35,491 bases of DNA from Deltaproteobacteria bacterium (GTDB lineage Bacteria > Myxococcota_A > UBA9042 > DTJE01). This document shows positions 15,408-24,100 of the stretch, piece after piece. Under the pieces are notes generated by a model, which saw nothing but the letters and a program-made list of their open reading frames with translations, was not told where the DNA came from and ran no database searches. The stretch is taken from positions 1 through 35,491 of the forward strand of contig JADHTP010000004.1 of assembly GCA_016784945.1 (NCBI GenBank), in the 5' to 3' direction. The position numbers and the translations under genes were made by a program. The first letter of the stretch is position 1. Each line of letters starts with the position of its first letter.

Positions 15408-16223
15408 ATGACACAGGCAAGCCCCCTCCATCCAGTGGTCCTGGTGGTGGACGACGATCCGGGCTGCGTTCGCGCCATCCGACGCGCCCTGGAATACGCG
15501 GGAATGGGGACCGTGGCCGCCACCAGCCTGGAAGAGGCCCATGAGGCCCTTCAAAGGCACGACCCGGCCTGCGTGATTACGGAATTTCGCATGCCTGACG
15601 GGCAGGGGGTGGAATTCCTGACCCGGTCCCGGGAATCGGTCGAACACCTGGGGCGCGTCATGCTGACCGGGGTGGTGGACTTCCTGGCGGTACAGGAGGC
15701 CGTCAACCAGGGCTCCGTCCACGCCTTCTTCACCAAGCCCTGGGACAACAACAGCCTGGTTCAGGGCGTCAAGGGTGTCATCGAACAGTGTCGTCTCGCG
15801 CGCGAGAACACGGAAATGATGCGACAGCTGTCGGAACACAACCGGGTCCTGGAGGCCACGGTCAAGGAAAGGACGGGGCAGCTCGAACAGGCCAAGAGCG
15901 AGCTGGAAGCCGTGTTCGATTCCTGGGACGAGCCGGTGGCCATCGTGGACAACCGGTTCACGGTCCTGAGGGCCAACAAAGCCTATTCCAGGCAGGCCGG
16001 GCTGGTCGTGCGGGATGTGCCGGGCCGCCTGTGTCACGAGGCCCTGTTCCACCGGGAATCGCCCTGTGAGGACTGTCCCCTCGGGCGCGAGCCCGTTGAC
16101 GACGGCCCGCGGGAAGGCCGGATCGCGCAGGACGGGAACGAGTGGCGCATCATGACACGGTCCATGGGTATCGCCCGTCGAACCGGGCAGGCGGCGCTCT
16201 GTCGCTACGAGCTCCTGCGGTGA
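15408..16223 (+). CDS. Receiver-PAS protein with Glu at the phospho-acceptor site
   Basis: In this 271-residue protein residues 9-128 are a receiver closely similar to the preceding gene's (D15-D17, T87 in MLTGVVD, K110 in FFTKPW). The position of the phospho-accepting Asp is Glu59, in VITEFRMP. A coiled coil spans about 130-168, then a PAS domain about 165-260 with a Cys cluster C209-x10-C220-x2-C223 (CEDCP), a pattern seen in PAS modules that may bind metal or sense redox state. There is no kinase, cyclase or DNA-binding output. Asp-to-Glu changes can mimic phosphorylation, so this may be a permanently active partner. No good ribosome binding site is visible before ATG 15408. The stop overlaps the next gene's GTG (GGTGA). 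Confidence 0.85.
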   Translation: MTQASPLHPVVLVVDDDPGCVRAIRRALEYAGMGTVAATSLEEAHEALQRHDPACVITEFRMPDGQGVEFLTRSRESVEHLGRVMLTGVVDFLAVQEAVNQGSVHAFFTKPWDNNSLVQGVKGVIEQCRLARENTEMMRQLSEHNRVLEATVKERTGQLEQAKSELEAVFDSWDEPVAIVDNRFTVLRANKAYSRQAGLVVRDVPGRLCHEALFHRESPCEDCPLGREPVDDGPREGRIAQDGNEWRIMTRSMGIARRTGQAALCRYELLR

Positions 16224-16510
16224 AGGTCGTCACGGCACATCCCGAGGGCACGGTGCTGGAAATCAAGGTCCGCCCACGGGCCGGGAAATGCCGGGTGACC
16301 CATCGAAAAGACGGTACCGTTGTGGTGGAAGTCACGTCGGCGCCCGAAAACGGCCAGGCCACGAAGCAGGCGCTTCGTACCCTGGCCCGGGCCGTGGGGC
16401 TGAGGTCTTGTGACGCCACCATCTTGAAGGGCGCCAGAAACCGAAAGAAGACCGTGCTGCTCAAGGGCCTTACGAAGGGGGCCTGCCTGGCCGGACTGGA
16501 AGTTTCATGA
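16220..16510 (+). CDS. DUF167 / YggU-family protein
   Basis: From the GTG at 16220, which overlaps the preceding stop, this 96-residue protein has the DUF167 signature: IKVRPRAGK near the start, SAPENGQATKQALRTLA in the middle, and LKGARNRKKTVLL near the end. The family is small, basic and of unsettled function, often found beside YggT or proC. Here it lies between a receiver-PAS gene and lnt. Its own stop overlaps the lnt ATG (ATGA), so all three are probably co-translated. The ORF is open farther upstream to 16142, but that part is antisense-like read-through of the receiver gene. Confidence 0.85.
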   Translation: MKVVTAHPEGTVLEIKVRPRAGKCRVTHRKDGTVVVEVTSAPENGQATKQALRTLARAVGLRSCDATILKGARNRKKTVLLKGLTKGACLAGLEVS

Positions 16511-19092
16511 GCAAGGGACCGAAAAAATCCAAGGGACCCACGGAGCCGCTGACCCACATGGTGGCGGCCATTCCCCTGGCACTGGTGTCCGGGTGCCTGG
16601 TGTTCCTGTCCTTTCCCACCTATGACCTGTTTCCCCTCCAGTGGGTTGCCCTCGTTCCCCTGCTGGTGGCCGTTCGAGGACGCGGCCTGCAAAGCGGACT
16701 GTTCTTGGGTTTCTGCACGGGACTGGTCACCAATGTCGGCGGTTTCTACTGGATTTCCGGACTACTGGGGGAATTCGGCCACATGGGTCCCATCCCGTCG
16801 GTCGCGCTGATGCTGGTGGTGGCCTCCTACCAGGCCATACCCAACGCCCTGGCCACGGGACTGTCGGCCATCGTGGCCCGACGTTTCGGGCCGTCGGCTT
16901 GGTTCCTGGCCTTTCCCGTCCTGTTCACCGCCACCGAGTTCCTGGTGCCCTTCATCTTTCCCTGGTATTTCGCCAACGGTCAGCAACCCTTCCACGCCGT
17001 CACCCAGATCGTTGATATCACCGGCGTGTCCGGGCTGACCTTCCTCCTGGTTCTCGTGAACTGTGCCCTGGCCGCCGTGGTGACGCAGCGGCTGGCGAGG
17101 CAGCCCTTTCCAATCGTCCGGGTGGCCTCGGCGGCCGTCGTGCTGCTGGCATCCCTAGTCTACGGTGTGATGACCCTGCGCAGCGTGGACAGACAGGTCC
17201 GGGAAACCCGCAAGTTCCGGGTGTCCATGGTGGAAGCCGACGTGGGCATCTGGGAAAAAGAGGCCCAGCTTCCCGACGGGTCTCCCATGCCCTGGGAACA
17301 GCAGGTGCGCATGCTCTACGGCAACCTGCTTAAGCACCAGTTCCTCACGGCCGATCTGGAGCGCGAGGCGAAACCCGACCTTATCGTATGGCCCGAGTCT
17401 TCCTATAACCCGCTGCACGCGGTCTTTGCCCGGCGAACCGACGCCTTCGCCGTCACGGCCGGCGCGGGCGGCAAGGCGTCCTGGATCACCGCCCGGGGCA
17501 CCCGGCCCCTTCCGGGCGCGGACACGGCATCGCTGAGCGTCACGGGCATCCGCGGCGTGGCGGCCGCCCACGAGGAGTTCATCGTCGCGGTGGGAGCGCG
17601 TGGAGCCATCCATGTCTTCAACGGCCGGACATGGACCCGGGAACCATCGGGCACCGATCGCGACCTCTTTGCCGTGGCCGCCATTCCGGGGACCGGGGAT
17701 GCCCTGGCCGTGGGCGCCCAGGGGACGGTCGTGCTCCGCAAGGGAGGCCGCTGGGACACCCTGGAACCGGGGACCTCGGTGGACCTGAAAAGCGTCACCT
17801 GGTCGGGCGGAAGGAGCTTCGCCACCTGCGGTGACCAGGGGACACTCGTGACCCTGAAAGGCCGCCGGGCCACCTTGATCGACACGGGCACCACACAGGA
17901 CCTCCTGGCCCTGTCCTGGTCGGACCAGCGGGGATTGGTGGTCGTTGGTCGGGAAGGCTCCGCTCTCCGGGTGGAAGGCAGGCGAACCCTGAAATGGGGG
18001 ACAGGGGCCATGGTGGACTTCCTGGGCGTGGCGGCCGGAAAGGACACCTGGATCACCGGCCGAAAAGGCCTGTTATTGCGGTGTCGCGAGGAATGCGAAC
18101 GGATCAGGACGGGGCTCGACGAGGACCTCGTATCGGTTTCAGGTGACGGGGGGGGCAAGGCCTGGGCCGTGGGTGCCCGCGGGACGGTGCTGGCCCTGTC
18201 CGGCGACGCCGCGCGAAAGGTGGCTCCATTGGCGGGCCACGGTCCCCTGGGCAAACAGCGATCCGTGGCCTGGGTGCCCCTGCGCGAAGGATACCCCCTG
18301 TACCGGGACGTCCGCTATCTCTACACGTCCCCCGAACCGCTCCCCGGCGCCGGCTCCGCCGAGGATCCCGGACAGGCCGTGGACGCCGACCACGACACAC
18401 CCACCCGGGACCGGAATGCCGCCATTCGGGGATTCTCCACACCGTTGCTCATGGGGGCGATCACCTACCGGAACCTACCGGGCTTCGACAGCGAAAGCGA
18501 GTACTTCAACACGGCCCTCCTGGTGGCGCCGGACGGGGAGGTCCTGGGGCGCTACGACAAGAACTACCTGTTGATATTCGGCGAGTACCTCCCCTTCTCC
18601 GACTGGTTCCCCTTCCTGAAGACCTGGCTGCCCGAGGCCGGAGACTACCGGGCCGGCGAAACCGTGGAGGTCTTCGAACTGGACGGCGTCCGTATCGGCC
18701 TGATGATCTGCTACGAGGACATCATCCCCAGTTTCACGCGGCGCCTGGCGGACAAGGACCCCCACATCCTGGTGAACGTCACCAACGACGCCTGGTTCGG
18801 CAAGACCTCGGAACCGTATCAACACCTGCAACTGGCCACGTTCAGGGCCATCGAGAACCGCCGGTTCCTGCTGCGATCCACCAACACGGGGATCACGGCC
18901 GTTGTGGACCCCGCGGGACGCATACTCCAGCACACGTCCCTGGAGGAAGCGGAGGTCCTCACGGCGGACATCGCCGTCATGACCGGGGACACGCTGTACC
19001 GGCAACTGGGGGACGTGTTCGCCTGGGGATGCTGCGTGCTGTCTCTGCTGGGGTTGGTGGCCACCCGGTTGCGACGGGGAAAGAAGGCATGA
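16507..19092 (+). CDS. lnt: Apolipoprotein N-acyltransferase with inserted beta-propeller-like domain
   Basis: Lnt transfers a third acyl chain from phospholipid to the N-terminal Cys of lipoproteins at the periplasmic face of the inner membrane. The N-terminal six-to-seven helix domain occupies about 15-225 and the nitrilase domain follows. The catalytic triad is intact: E297 (VWPESS), K685 (RYDKNYLLIFGEY) and C735 (MICYED), with E693 and E737 as the usual supporting acids. The final membrane helix is about 835-853. The protein is 861 residues against about 510-530 normally. The excess lies wholly between E297 and K685 (388 residues apart; 68 in E. coli, 70 in the second Lnt here). It contains about six or seven 36-41-residue repeats (about 312-580) plus a Pro/Asp-rich linker (about 605-640). 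The frame is continuous, with uniform codon use, so I read it as a true domain insertion. Confidence 0.9.
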   Translation: MSKGPKKSKGPTEPLTHMVAAIPLALVSGCLVFLSFPTYDLFPLQWVALVPLLVAVRGRGLQSGLFLGFCTGLVTNVGGFYWISGLLGEFGHMGPIPSVALMLVVASYQAIPNALATGLSAIVARRFGPSAWFLAFPVLFTATEFLVPFIFPWYFANGQQPFHAVTQIVDITGVSGLTFLLVLVNCALAAVVTQRLARQPFPIVRVASAAVVLLASLVYGVMTLRSVDRQVRETRKFRVSMVEADVGIWEKEAQLPDGSPMPWEQQVRMLYGNLLKHQFLTADLEREAKPDLIVWPESSYNPLHAVFARRTDAFAVTAGAGGKASWITARGTRPLPGADTASLSVTGIRGVAAAHEEFIVAVGARGAIHVFNGRTWTREPSGTDRDLFAVAAIPGTGDALAVGAQGTVVLRKGGRWDTLEPGTSVDLKSVTWSGGRSFATCGDQGTLVTLKGRRATLIDTGTTQDLLALSWSDQRGLVVVGREGSALRVEGRRTLKWGTGAMVDFLGVAAGKDTWITGRKGLLLRCREECERIRTGLDEDLVSVSGDGGGKAWAVGARGTVLALSGDAARKVAPLAGHGPLGKQRSVAWVPLREGYPLYRDVRYLYTSPEPLPGAGSAEDPGQAVDADHDTPTRDRNAAIRGFSTPLLMGAITYRNLPGFDSESEYFNTALLVAPDGEVLGRYDKNYLLIFGEYLPFSDWFPFLKTWLPEAGDYRAGETVEVFELDGVRIGLMICYEDIIPSFTRRLADKDPHILVNVTNDAWFGKTSEPYQHLQLATFRAIENRRFLLRSTNTGITAVVDPAGRILQHTSLEEAEVLTADIAVMTGDTLYRQLGDVFAWGCCVLSLLGLVATRLRRGKKA
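17542..18243 (+). repeat. Tandem propeller-type repeats coding part of Lnt
   Basis: Six units of 36-41 residues are visible (Lnt residues about 346-384, 385-425, 426-464, 465-503, 504-539 and 540-579), with a weaker one before them. Each has the order D-L/F-x-x-V/L, a small-residue turn, then AVG-x-x-GT or a variant (VVGREGS, ITGRKGL), then V-L/V-x-x-x-G. The pattern resembles BNR/YCF48-like or 'AVG..GT' blades common in extracellular proteins. A closed six- or seven-bladed propeller is inferred. Confidence 0.7.
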
Positions 19093-19105
19093 TCCTGCCC
19101 CATCC

Positions 19106-20035
19106 CTAGGCGTTCTCCACCACGATGCCCGTTACCTCGCCATCGACCTGCACGCCCGGGAACACCACGGCCTCCTCGACCGCGGCGTCCGATCCGATGC
19201 GGGCGCCCTCGCACACCACGGCCCGCGGGCCCACCCTGGCGCCCGCGTCCAGGAGGGCGCCGGGACCCAGTATCACGCCGTCCGGCCCGACCCGGAACCC
19301 GTCGAGTCCCACGTCCGCATACAGTCCTGGCGCCTCTTCCAGGAGGTCCCACTGGAGGTCAAGGAAACGCCCGGGCGTGCCGATGTCGCAGAAACGGCCG
19401 TCCATCACCCGGCCGGCCACGTCCTTTCCCGAGGCGAGCAGGGGAATGATCCCGTGGGTCACAAGGCAGGATTCCACGCCGGGAGGCAGGTGCTCGAACA
19501 GGGATGGGGACAGGACCGATACCCCGGAGAACACGAACTTCGGGCCGCCGTGGCCTTCGGGTTTTCCCCGGATGCCGACCACCCGCCCCTTTTCAAGTTC
19601 CACCAACTGGGCATCGGGCCTCGCCGGGTCGTCCACCAGGGCCAGGGTGGCGTCGGCGCCTAACCGCCTGTGATGCTCCACCAGCAAGGACAGGTCCCAG
19701 TCGTGGAACACGTCGCCGTTGTGTACCAGGAACGCCTCTTCGCCAGCAAAGAAATCCCTCACCGCGCTCAGGCCGCCCCCCGTGCCCAGGATGAAGGTCT
19801 CATCCGACCAAGTGATGTTCACGCCGAGTCTGGCGCCCGAAGCCAACCGCCGCACCAGTTGGGCCGGCAGGTGATGGAGATTGATCACGACCTCGGACAC
19901 GCCCGCATTCTTGAGGCGCCTGAGGGCCCACTCCACCACGGGCGCGCCCAGTACGGGAAACAGGGGTTTCGGGACCTTTTCGGTGAAGGGCTGGAGTCGC
20001 TTGCCCAGCCCCGCTGCCAGCACCATGGCCTTCAT
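19106..20035 (-). CDS. Sugar-1-phosphate nucleotidyltransferase, MurU-like
   Basis: This 309-residue protein has the nucleotidyltransferase start MKAMVLAAGLGKRLQPFT with metal/nucleotide motif GxGxRL and KVPKPLFPV. Later HNGDVF is the metal-binding Asp motif. A C-terminal hexapeptide region (GPDGVILGPGALLDAGARVG) predicts a left-handed beta-helix. Its partner gene is an AmgK-like kinase, so the likely reaction is MurNAc- or GlcNAc-1-phosphate to the UDP-sugar in peptidoglycan recycling. Pseudomonas MurU is only about 220 residues and lacks the helix, so a different sugar or GDP-mannose synthesis is possible. ATG 20035 was chosen because AAGGA lies 7 nt upstream. ATG 20050 overlaps the kinase stop (ATGA) and would add five residues. 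The gene converges on lnt with a 13-bp gap. Confidence 0.8.
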   Translation of the reverse strand: MKAMVLAAGLGKRLQPFTEKVPKPLFPVLGAPVVEWALRRLKNAGVSEVVINLHHLPAQLVRRLASGARLGVNITWSDETFILGTGGGLSAVRDFFAGEEAFLVHNGDVFHDWDLSLLVEHHRRLGADATLALVDDPARPDAQLVELEKGRVVGIRGKPEGHGGPKFVFSGVSVLSPSLFEHLPPGVESCLVTHGIIPLLASGKDVAGRVMDGRFCDIGTPGRFLDLQWDLLEEAPGLYADVGLDGFRVGPDGVILGPGALLDAGARVGPRAVVCEGARIGSDAAVEEAVVFPGVQVDGEVTGIVVENA

Positions 20036-20046
20036 GCCTTGATCCT

Positions 20047-21081
20047 TCATCCGAAGTGGTCGGGGAGATATTTCGCCAGGATCTTCCGGGCAGGGGTGAA
20101 TTCGGGGAACCGTTCCAGGGCCTCCCGGGCATAGGCCAGGGACTGATCGATGTTTCCCAGGAACTTGGGATTCCCCTTCACCCGGTCGATGTACACGAAC
20201 CGTCCGGCGTCCTTGAGCTTTCTCTGGAGGGCCTGGATCTGGAACGCCTCTTTCAGTTCCTCGGCGGGAGGCACCCACAGGCCGGCGTCGGCGCGCGCCT
20301 CGCGGAAGATCTGCTGGTTCTCCGCCACCTCTTCGACGCTGAAGGTCACGTAGGAATCCCTCAGCAGGGCCACCAGGTCGTAGAGGTAGGGCCCCTGCAG
20401 GGCGTCCTGAAAATCGATGAGCCGCAAATGGTCACCCTGGACCATGAGGTTCCTGCTCTGGAAGTCGCGGTGCACGAAGCCCTGGGGCAGGCCCGTAAGC
20501 CGCTCAACCACCCCGTCATAGAAGGCGTACAGCTCATCCTTTTCCCCGGGTGTGGGCGTCAGTCCCGTCCAGGCCAGAAGGCCCCATTCGTGGAAGTGTT
20601 CCAGTTCCCAGCGCAGCAGGTCCTTCCCGAACCGTCGTTTGAACGCGATGCAGCCGGGGTCCGGATTGGACTGGGCCCAGGCCTGCATGCGGACCATGAT
20701 GTCCACGGCATCCCGATACAGAACGGCTTTTTTGCTACCGAAGGCCAGGGCCCGCTCCACGGTCATGTTGCCCAGGTCTTCCAGTACGATGATCCCGGCG
20801 TCCAGGTCCACGAAGGACACGCCGGGTACGGGCAGACCACCCCTTGCAAGGTATTCGCCCACGTCCAGGAAGGGGACGGTGTCGGGCCGTTCTCCGTCCA
20901 CCACTTCGTCGCTCTTGAGAGGATCGTCGGCCATCTTCATCACGATGGCCGTGTTCCCGTTGGGCGTGGGGGCCCGGAAGTAGGACCGGCTGGATGCGTC
21001 CCCGGCCAGGGGGGTCACGTCGGGATCGGTGCGGCCTTCGACCACGGCCAGAACCCTGGTGACGGTGTCCTTCCATTCCAT
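20047..21081 (-). CDS. AmgK-like sugar kinase (aminoglycoside phosphotransferase fold)
   Basis: The protein is 344 residues from ATG 21081; a GTG two codons upstream is possible, and neither has a good ribosome binding site. The kinase motifs are FVHRDFQSRN (catalytic D206, N211) and the metal-binding LIDFQDALQGPYLYDLVAL (D223), which closely follow the AmgK subfamily of APH-fold anomeric MurNAc/GlcNAc kinases. The N-terminal lobe has DASSRSYFR and IVMKM. AmgK phosphorylates the anomeric hydroxyl of MurNAc, and the next gene would then charge the product with a nucleotide, giving a shortcut that avoids de novo MurNAc synthesis (the route targeted by fosfomycin). Adjacent genes in this order are a known arrangement, which raises confidence. 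Confidence 0.85.
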   Translation of the reverse strand: MEWKDTVTRVLAVVEGRTDPDVTPLAGDASSRSYFRAPTPNGNTAIVMKMADDPLKSDEVVDGERPDTVPFLDVGEYLARGGLPVPGVSFVDLDAGIIVLEDLGNMTVERALAFGSKKAVLYRDAVDIMVRMQAWAQSNPDPGCIAFKRRFGKDLLRWELEHFHEWGLLAWTGLTPTPGEKDELYAFYDGVVERLTGLPQGFVHRDFQSRNLMVQGDHLRLIDFQDALQGPYLYDLVALLRDSYVTFSVEEVAENQQIFREARADAGLWVPPAEELKEAFQIQALQRKLKDAGRFVYIDRVKGNPKFLGNIDQSLAYAREALERFPEFTPARKILAKYLPDHFG

Positions 21082-21196
21082 GGACACAGTCTACCGTCAT
21101 TGACCCGATCCGGTGAAATGGATGCAGGGAATCATTCTGGAAATGAGGCAAAACCGTTGTGATGGCGAAGGGGTCGGGTGGGGGACGGAACGCAGC

Positions 21197-24100
21197 CTAC
21201 TTGAGGATGCCTTCGTCCACCAGGAGCTGCTCGATGAGGGCGATGCGGTCCTCGAGGTCCTCGATCCGCTGGTCCCTCTGCTGGATCTGCCGGTCCAGGG
21301 TCTTGAGGCCCGCCATGAGGAGACCGTCCATGTCGTTGAGGCTGTAGCCGTGCTTGTCCACGCCGTTACCGTCCGCAGTGGCCATACCCAGTTCGTCGGG
21401 CAGGCTCTCGGCGATCACACCGATGTGAGGCACCGTGCGGTAGACCTTCCTGACGGCCAGTTCAAGGTGCTTCTCCCGCTCCCGGCCACCCACCTCTACC
21501 TCGATCCTCTTATCGATTTCCTCGCCGCTCATGGAGGTTTCTTCGTATTCCTTCCGCTTCTTGGCCTCGATCCCGCGTACTTCCTCTTCGGCTATAGCCT
21601 GGGCCGACGCGCGGTCCCGTATTTCCTCATTCATGTAGAACTTGGCGGAACGGACCTGGCGCAGGCTCGACAGAACCCACTCGTCGTCCTTGGCATCCAG
21701 GTCCTGGATGTCCTTCTTGAACTTCTCGGAGGAAATGGTGATGAATCCATAGGACTCCATCCGGTGCCATACCCGGTACTCGCGATTCCAGTGATAACCC
21801 ATCCAATAGCCGTTGTTGCTGTGCGGAATGATGTGTCCCGAATTCATCCAGGAGGTGGCCTGGTAGAAGTCCGAGCCATGAAGCCGCAGACCGTCCACAC
21901 GGCCGTAGTTGGCGTGGAAGTGGCCATGAACGTAGGCGTCATAAACACCCAGGCGACCGGTCTGTGAACCACTGCCGTCGGTCCCGTCCCAGTAGCAGCC
22001 CGTGTTGTTCCGGTCATAGAACCGGTCACCCCAGACGCTGCCGGAGGTGTAGAAGCCCGTGTTGGTCCACAGGCCGTAGGAAGAATGGGAGCCCAGGTAC
22101 CACGACGTGTTCCAGCCGCCGCCGTTGACCCGGCCGGGGTACATGTAGTTGTACTGGTACATGGAGATACCCTTCGAACCGCCGCCGAGCCAGGGGGCGA
22201 ATTGACCCAGGACCACGTTGGCATTCTTGGAAAGGTAGATGGATGATCCCATCCGCGAGTTGCCCGCCGGGTCCACGTAGTAGGTATGGTCGTTGCCGTC
22301 ATAGTACAGAGGAGCCGTCATGTAGGTCAGGCTCTGGGACCAGCCCTGGACCGACAGGTTCGGGTTCGTGCTGGAATTCTTGCGCAGGTTCAGGTTGTTG
22401 CCGCTGGGGGTGAGGTTCATGTCGTTGCCGTTCCAGCGGATCCCCTCGTTGGATTGCATGAAATACAGAGGATCACTCAGTTGCAACCTGTTGATATTCG
22501 ACGTGGAGGCCGGGTTCACGTAGTAGCCCGGATTGTCGGCATCGCGGAAGACTCTGGCGTCCAGGTTGCCGTACACCGTCATGGTGTTGCCGCCGCAACC
22601 GCCGGTGAAGACCCGAACGGGCCCGCAACGGTAGTGGTTGATCTCGAGGGGATCGCCGGCCGCACCGGTGTTGATGGTATCGAAATAGGCGTTGTTGCCG
22701 TAAAGACCATAGGAATTGCTGCCGCCGGACCGGACGGAACCGTAGTACCGGATGACGTTCATGTCGCTGGTGCCGTTCGGGTCGGCGTCCCGGGCGGTGT
22801 TGCCACGGTCCACGAACCGGTTGGCGATGACCTCGTCGGCTGTGATGTCGCCGCTGGTGGTGAAGCTGATGTTGGACGCCAGGTCGCCGCCGGCGATGGT
22901 GCCGTTGGCGATGTCGGCCGAAGAAACGGCGCCGTCCTTGATGTCCGCGCTGTCGATGCCGCCGCCGGCCTTGGTGGTCAGTTCACCCAGGAACTCCAGG
23001 TCACCCTTGTGGTAGGCCTTGCCGTTGGCGTACAGGGCGTGGGTGACACCCGTGTTGCCGGGGGCCTCGGTGTAGATTTCGAACCGTTCCGACTGGTCGT
23101 ACTCGTTGCCAAGGACCAGTTGGAAGGCGATCTGCTCGTCGGAGGCAGTGGTGTGGTTCCGGAAGTAGGCGTAGTCCTGAGAGCCGCCGTCATACAGGTG
23201 GAACTTGAAGCCAGCGTTCAGGTACAGGTCCTCGGTGCCCTTCTTGAAATACAGGGCGCCATGGTCGTGGGCCGCGGGTGACACTTGGGTGTAGTCCACA
23301 GTGACCAGGGCGTTGCCGTCCACGCTGAGGCCCGATCCGAACTTGGCCACACCCACCGCGGACGCGGTGGCCTTGTCGATCTTGGAACCCGAGATGGGGC
23401 CCGCGATCTTGACGTTCGTCACCTGCATGTTGTTGATGTCCGCGGTGTCCACGCAGCCACCGGGGCAGTTCACGTCCACGGCCGGACCACCCTTGGAACT
23501 GGAACCGGCGTAGTTGTTCTGCAGTTCGGCGTTGCCCACGCAGCCCGTACAGGTCAGGCCCGTGGCGTCGCCACCCTGGCTGGCGGAAGCCGCGTAGTTG
23601 AAGTCGATGTCGCTGTTGCCCACGCAGCCGGAGCACTGCAGGCCCGTGGCATCGCCGCCCTTGGCGGTACCGGCCGCATAGTACACGCTGCCGTGGATTT
23701 CACCTTCCACCACGCAGCCCGAGCAGGCCAGGTCGGAAGCCGCGCCGCCCTTGCTGGCCGATCCGGCGTAGTTGAAAGCCACGTCACCGGTGCCGACGCA
23801 ACCCACGCCTGCTCCGCCGAAGTTGGGGCATTCCACGTTGGTGGCCGGGCCGCCCTTGGAATTGGAAGCGGCATAGTTGAAGTCCACCTCACCGCTGCTC
23901 ACGCACTGGGAAGAGCAGGTCAGGTTGAGGGCCGCGCCGCCCTTGCTGTCCGAATCCGCGTAGTTGAAGTTGATGTCGGCGTTGCCCACGTTGCCGTCGG
24001 CAATCTTTGCCGCGGTCACCGCGTTGTTCTGGATGTGGTGGGTGCCCACCGCACCGGCGGCGCCGGTCGGGTCGTCCTTCAGCTTGTTGGAATCCACGGC

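Noticed and set aside
13266..16052. A 928-codon open frame on the minus strand
   Set aside because: Only its last 463 codons, from ATG 14657 with a ribosome binding site and lipoprotein signal, are a gene. The rest is antisense to the two receiver genes, an effect of high GC at third positions.
17400..18420. Lnt insert as an independent gene or a misassembly of a separate propeller gene
   Set aside because: The frame is continuous with no start or stop codons at the edges, codon bias matches both flanks, and the nitrilase sequence resumes correctly after the insert. Reads would settle it.
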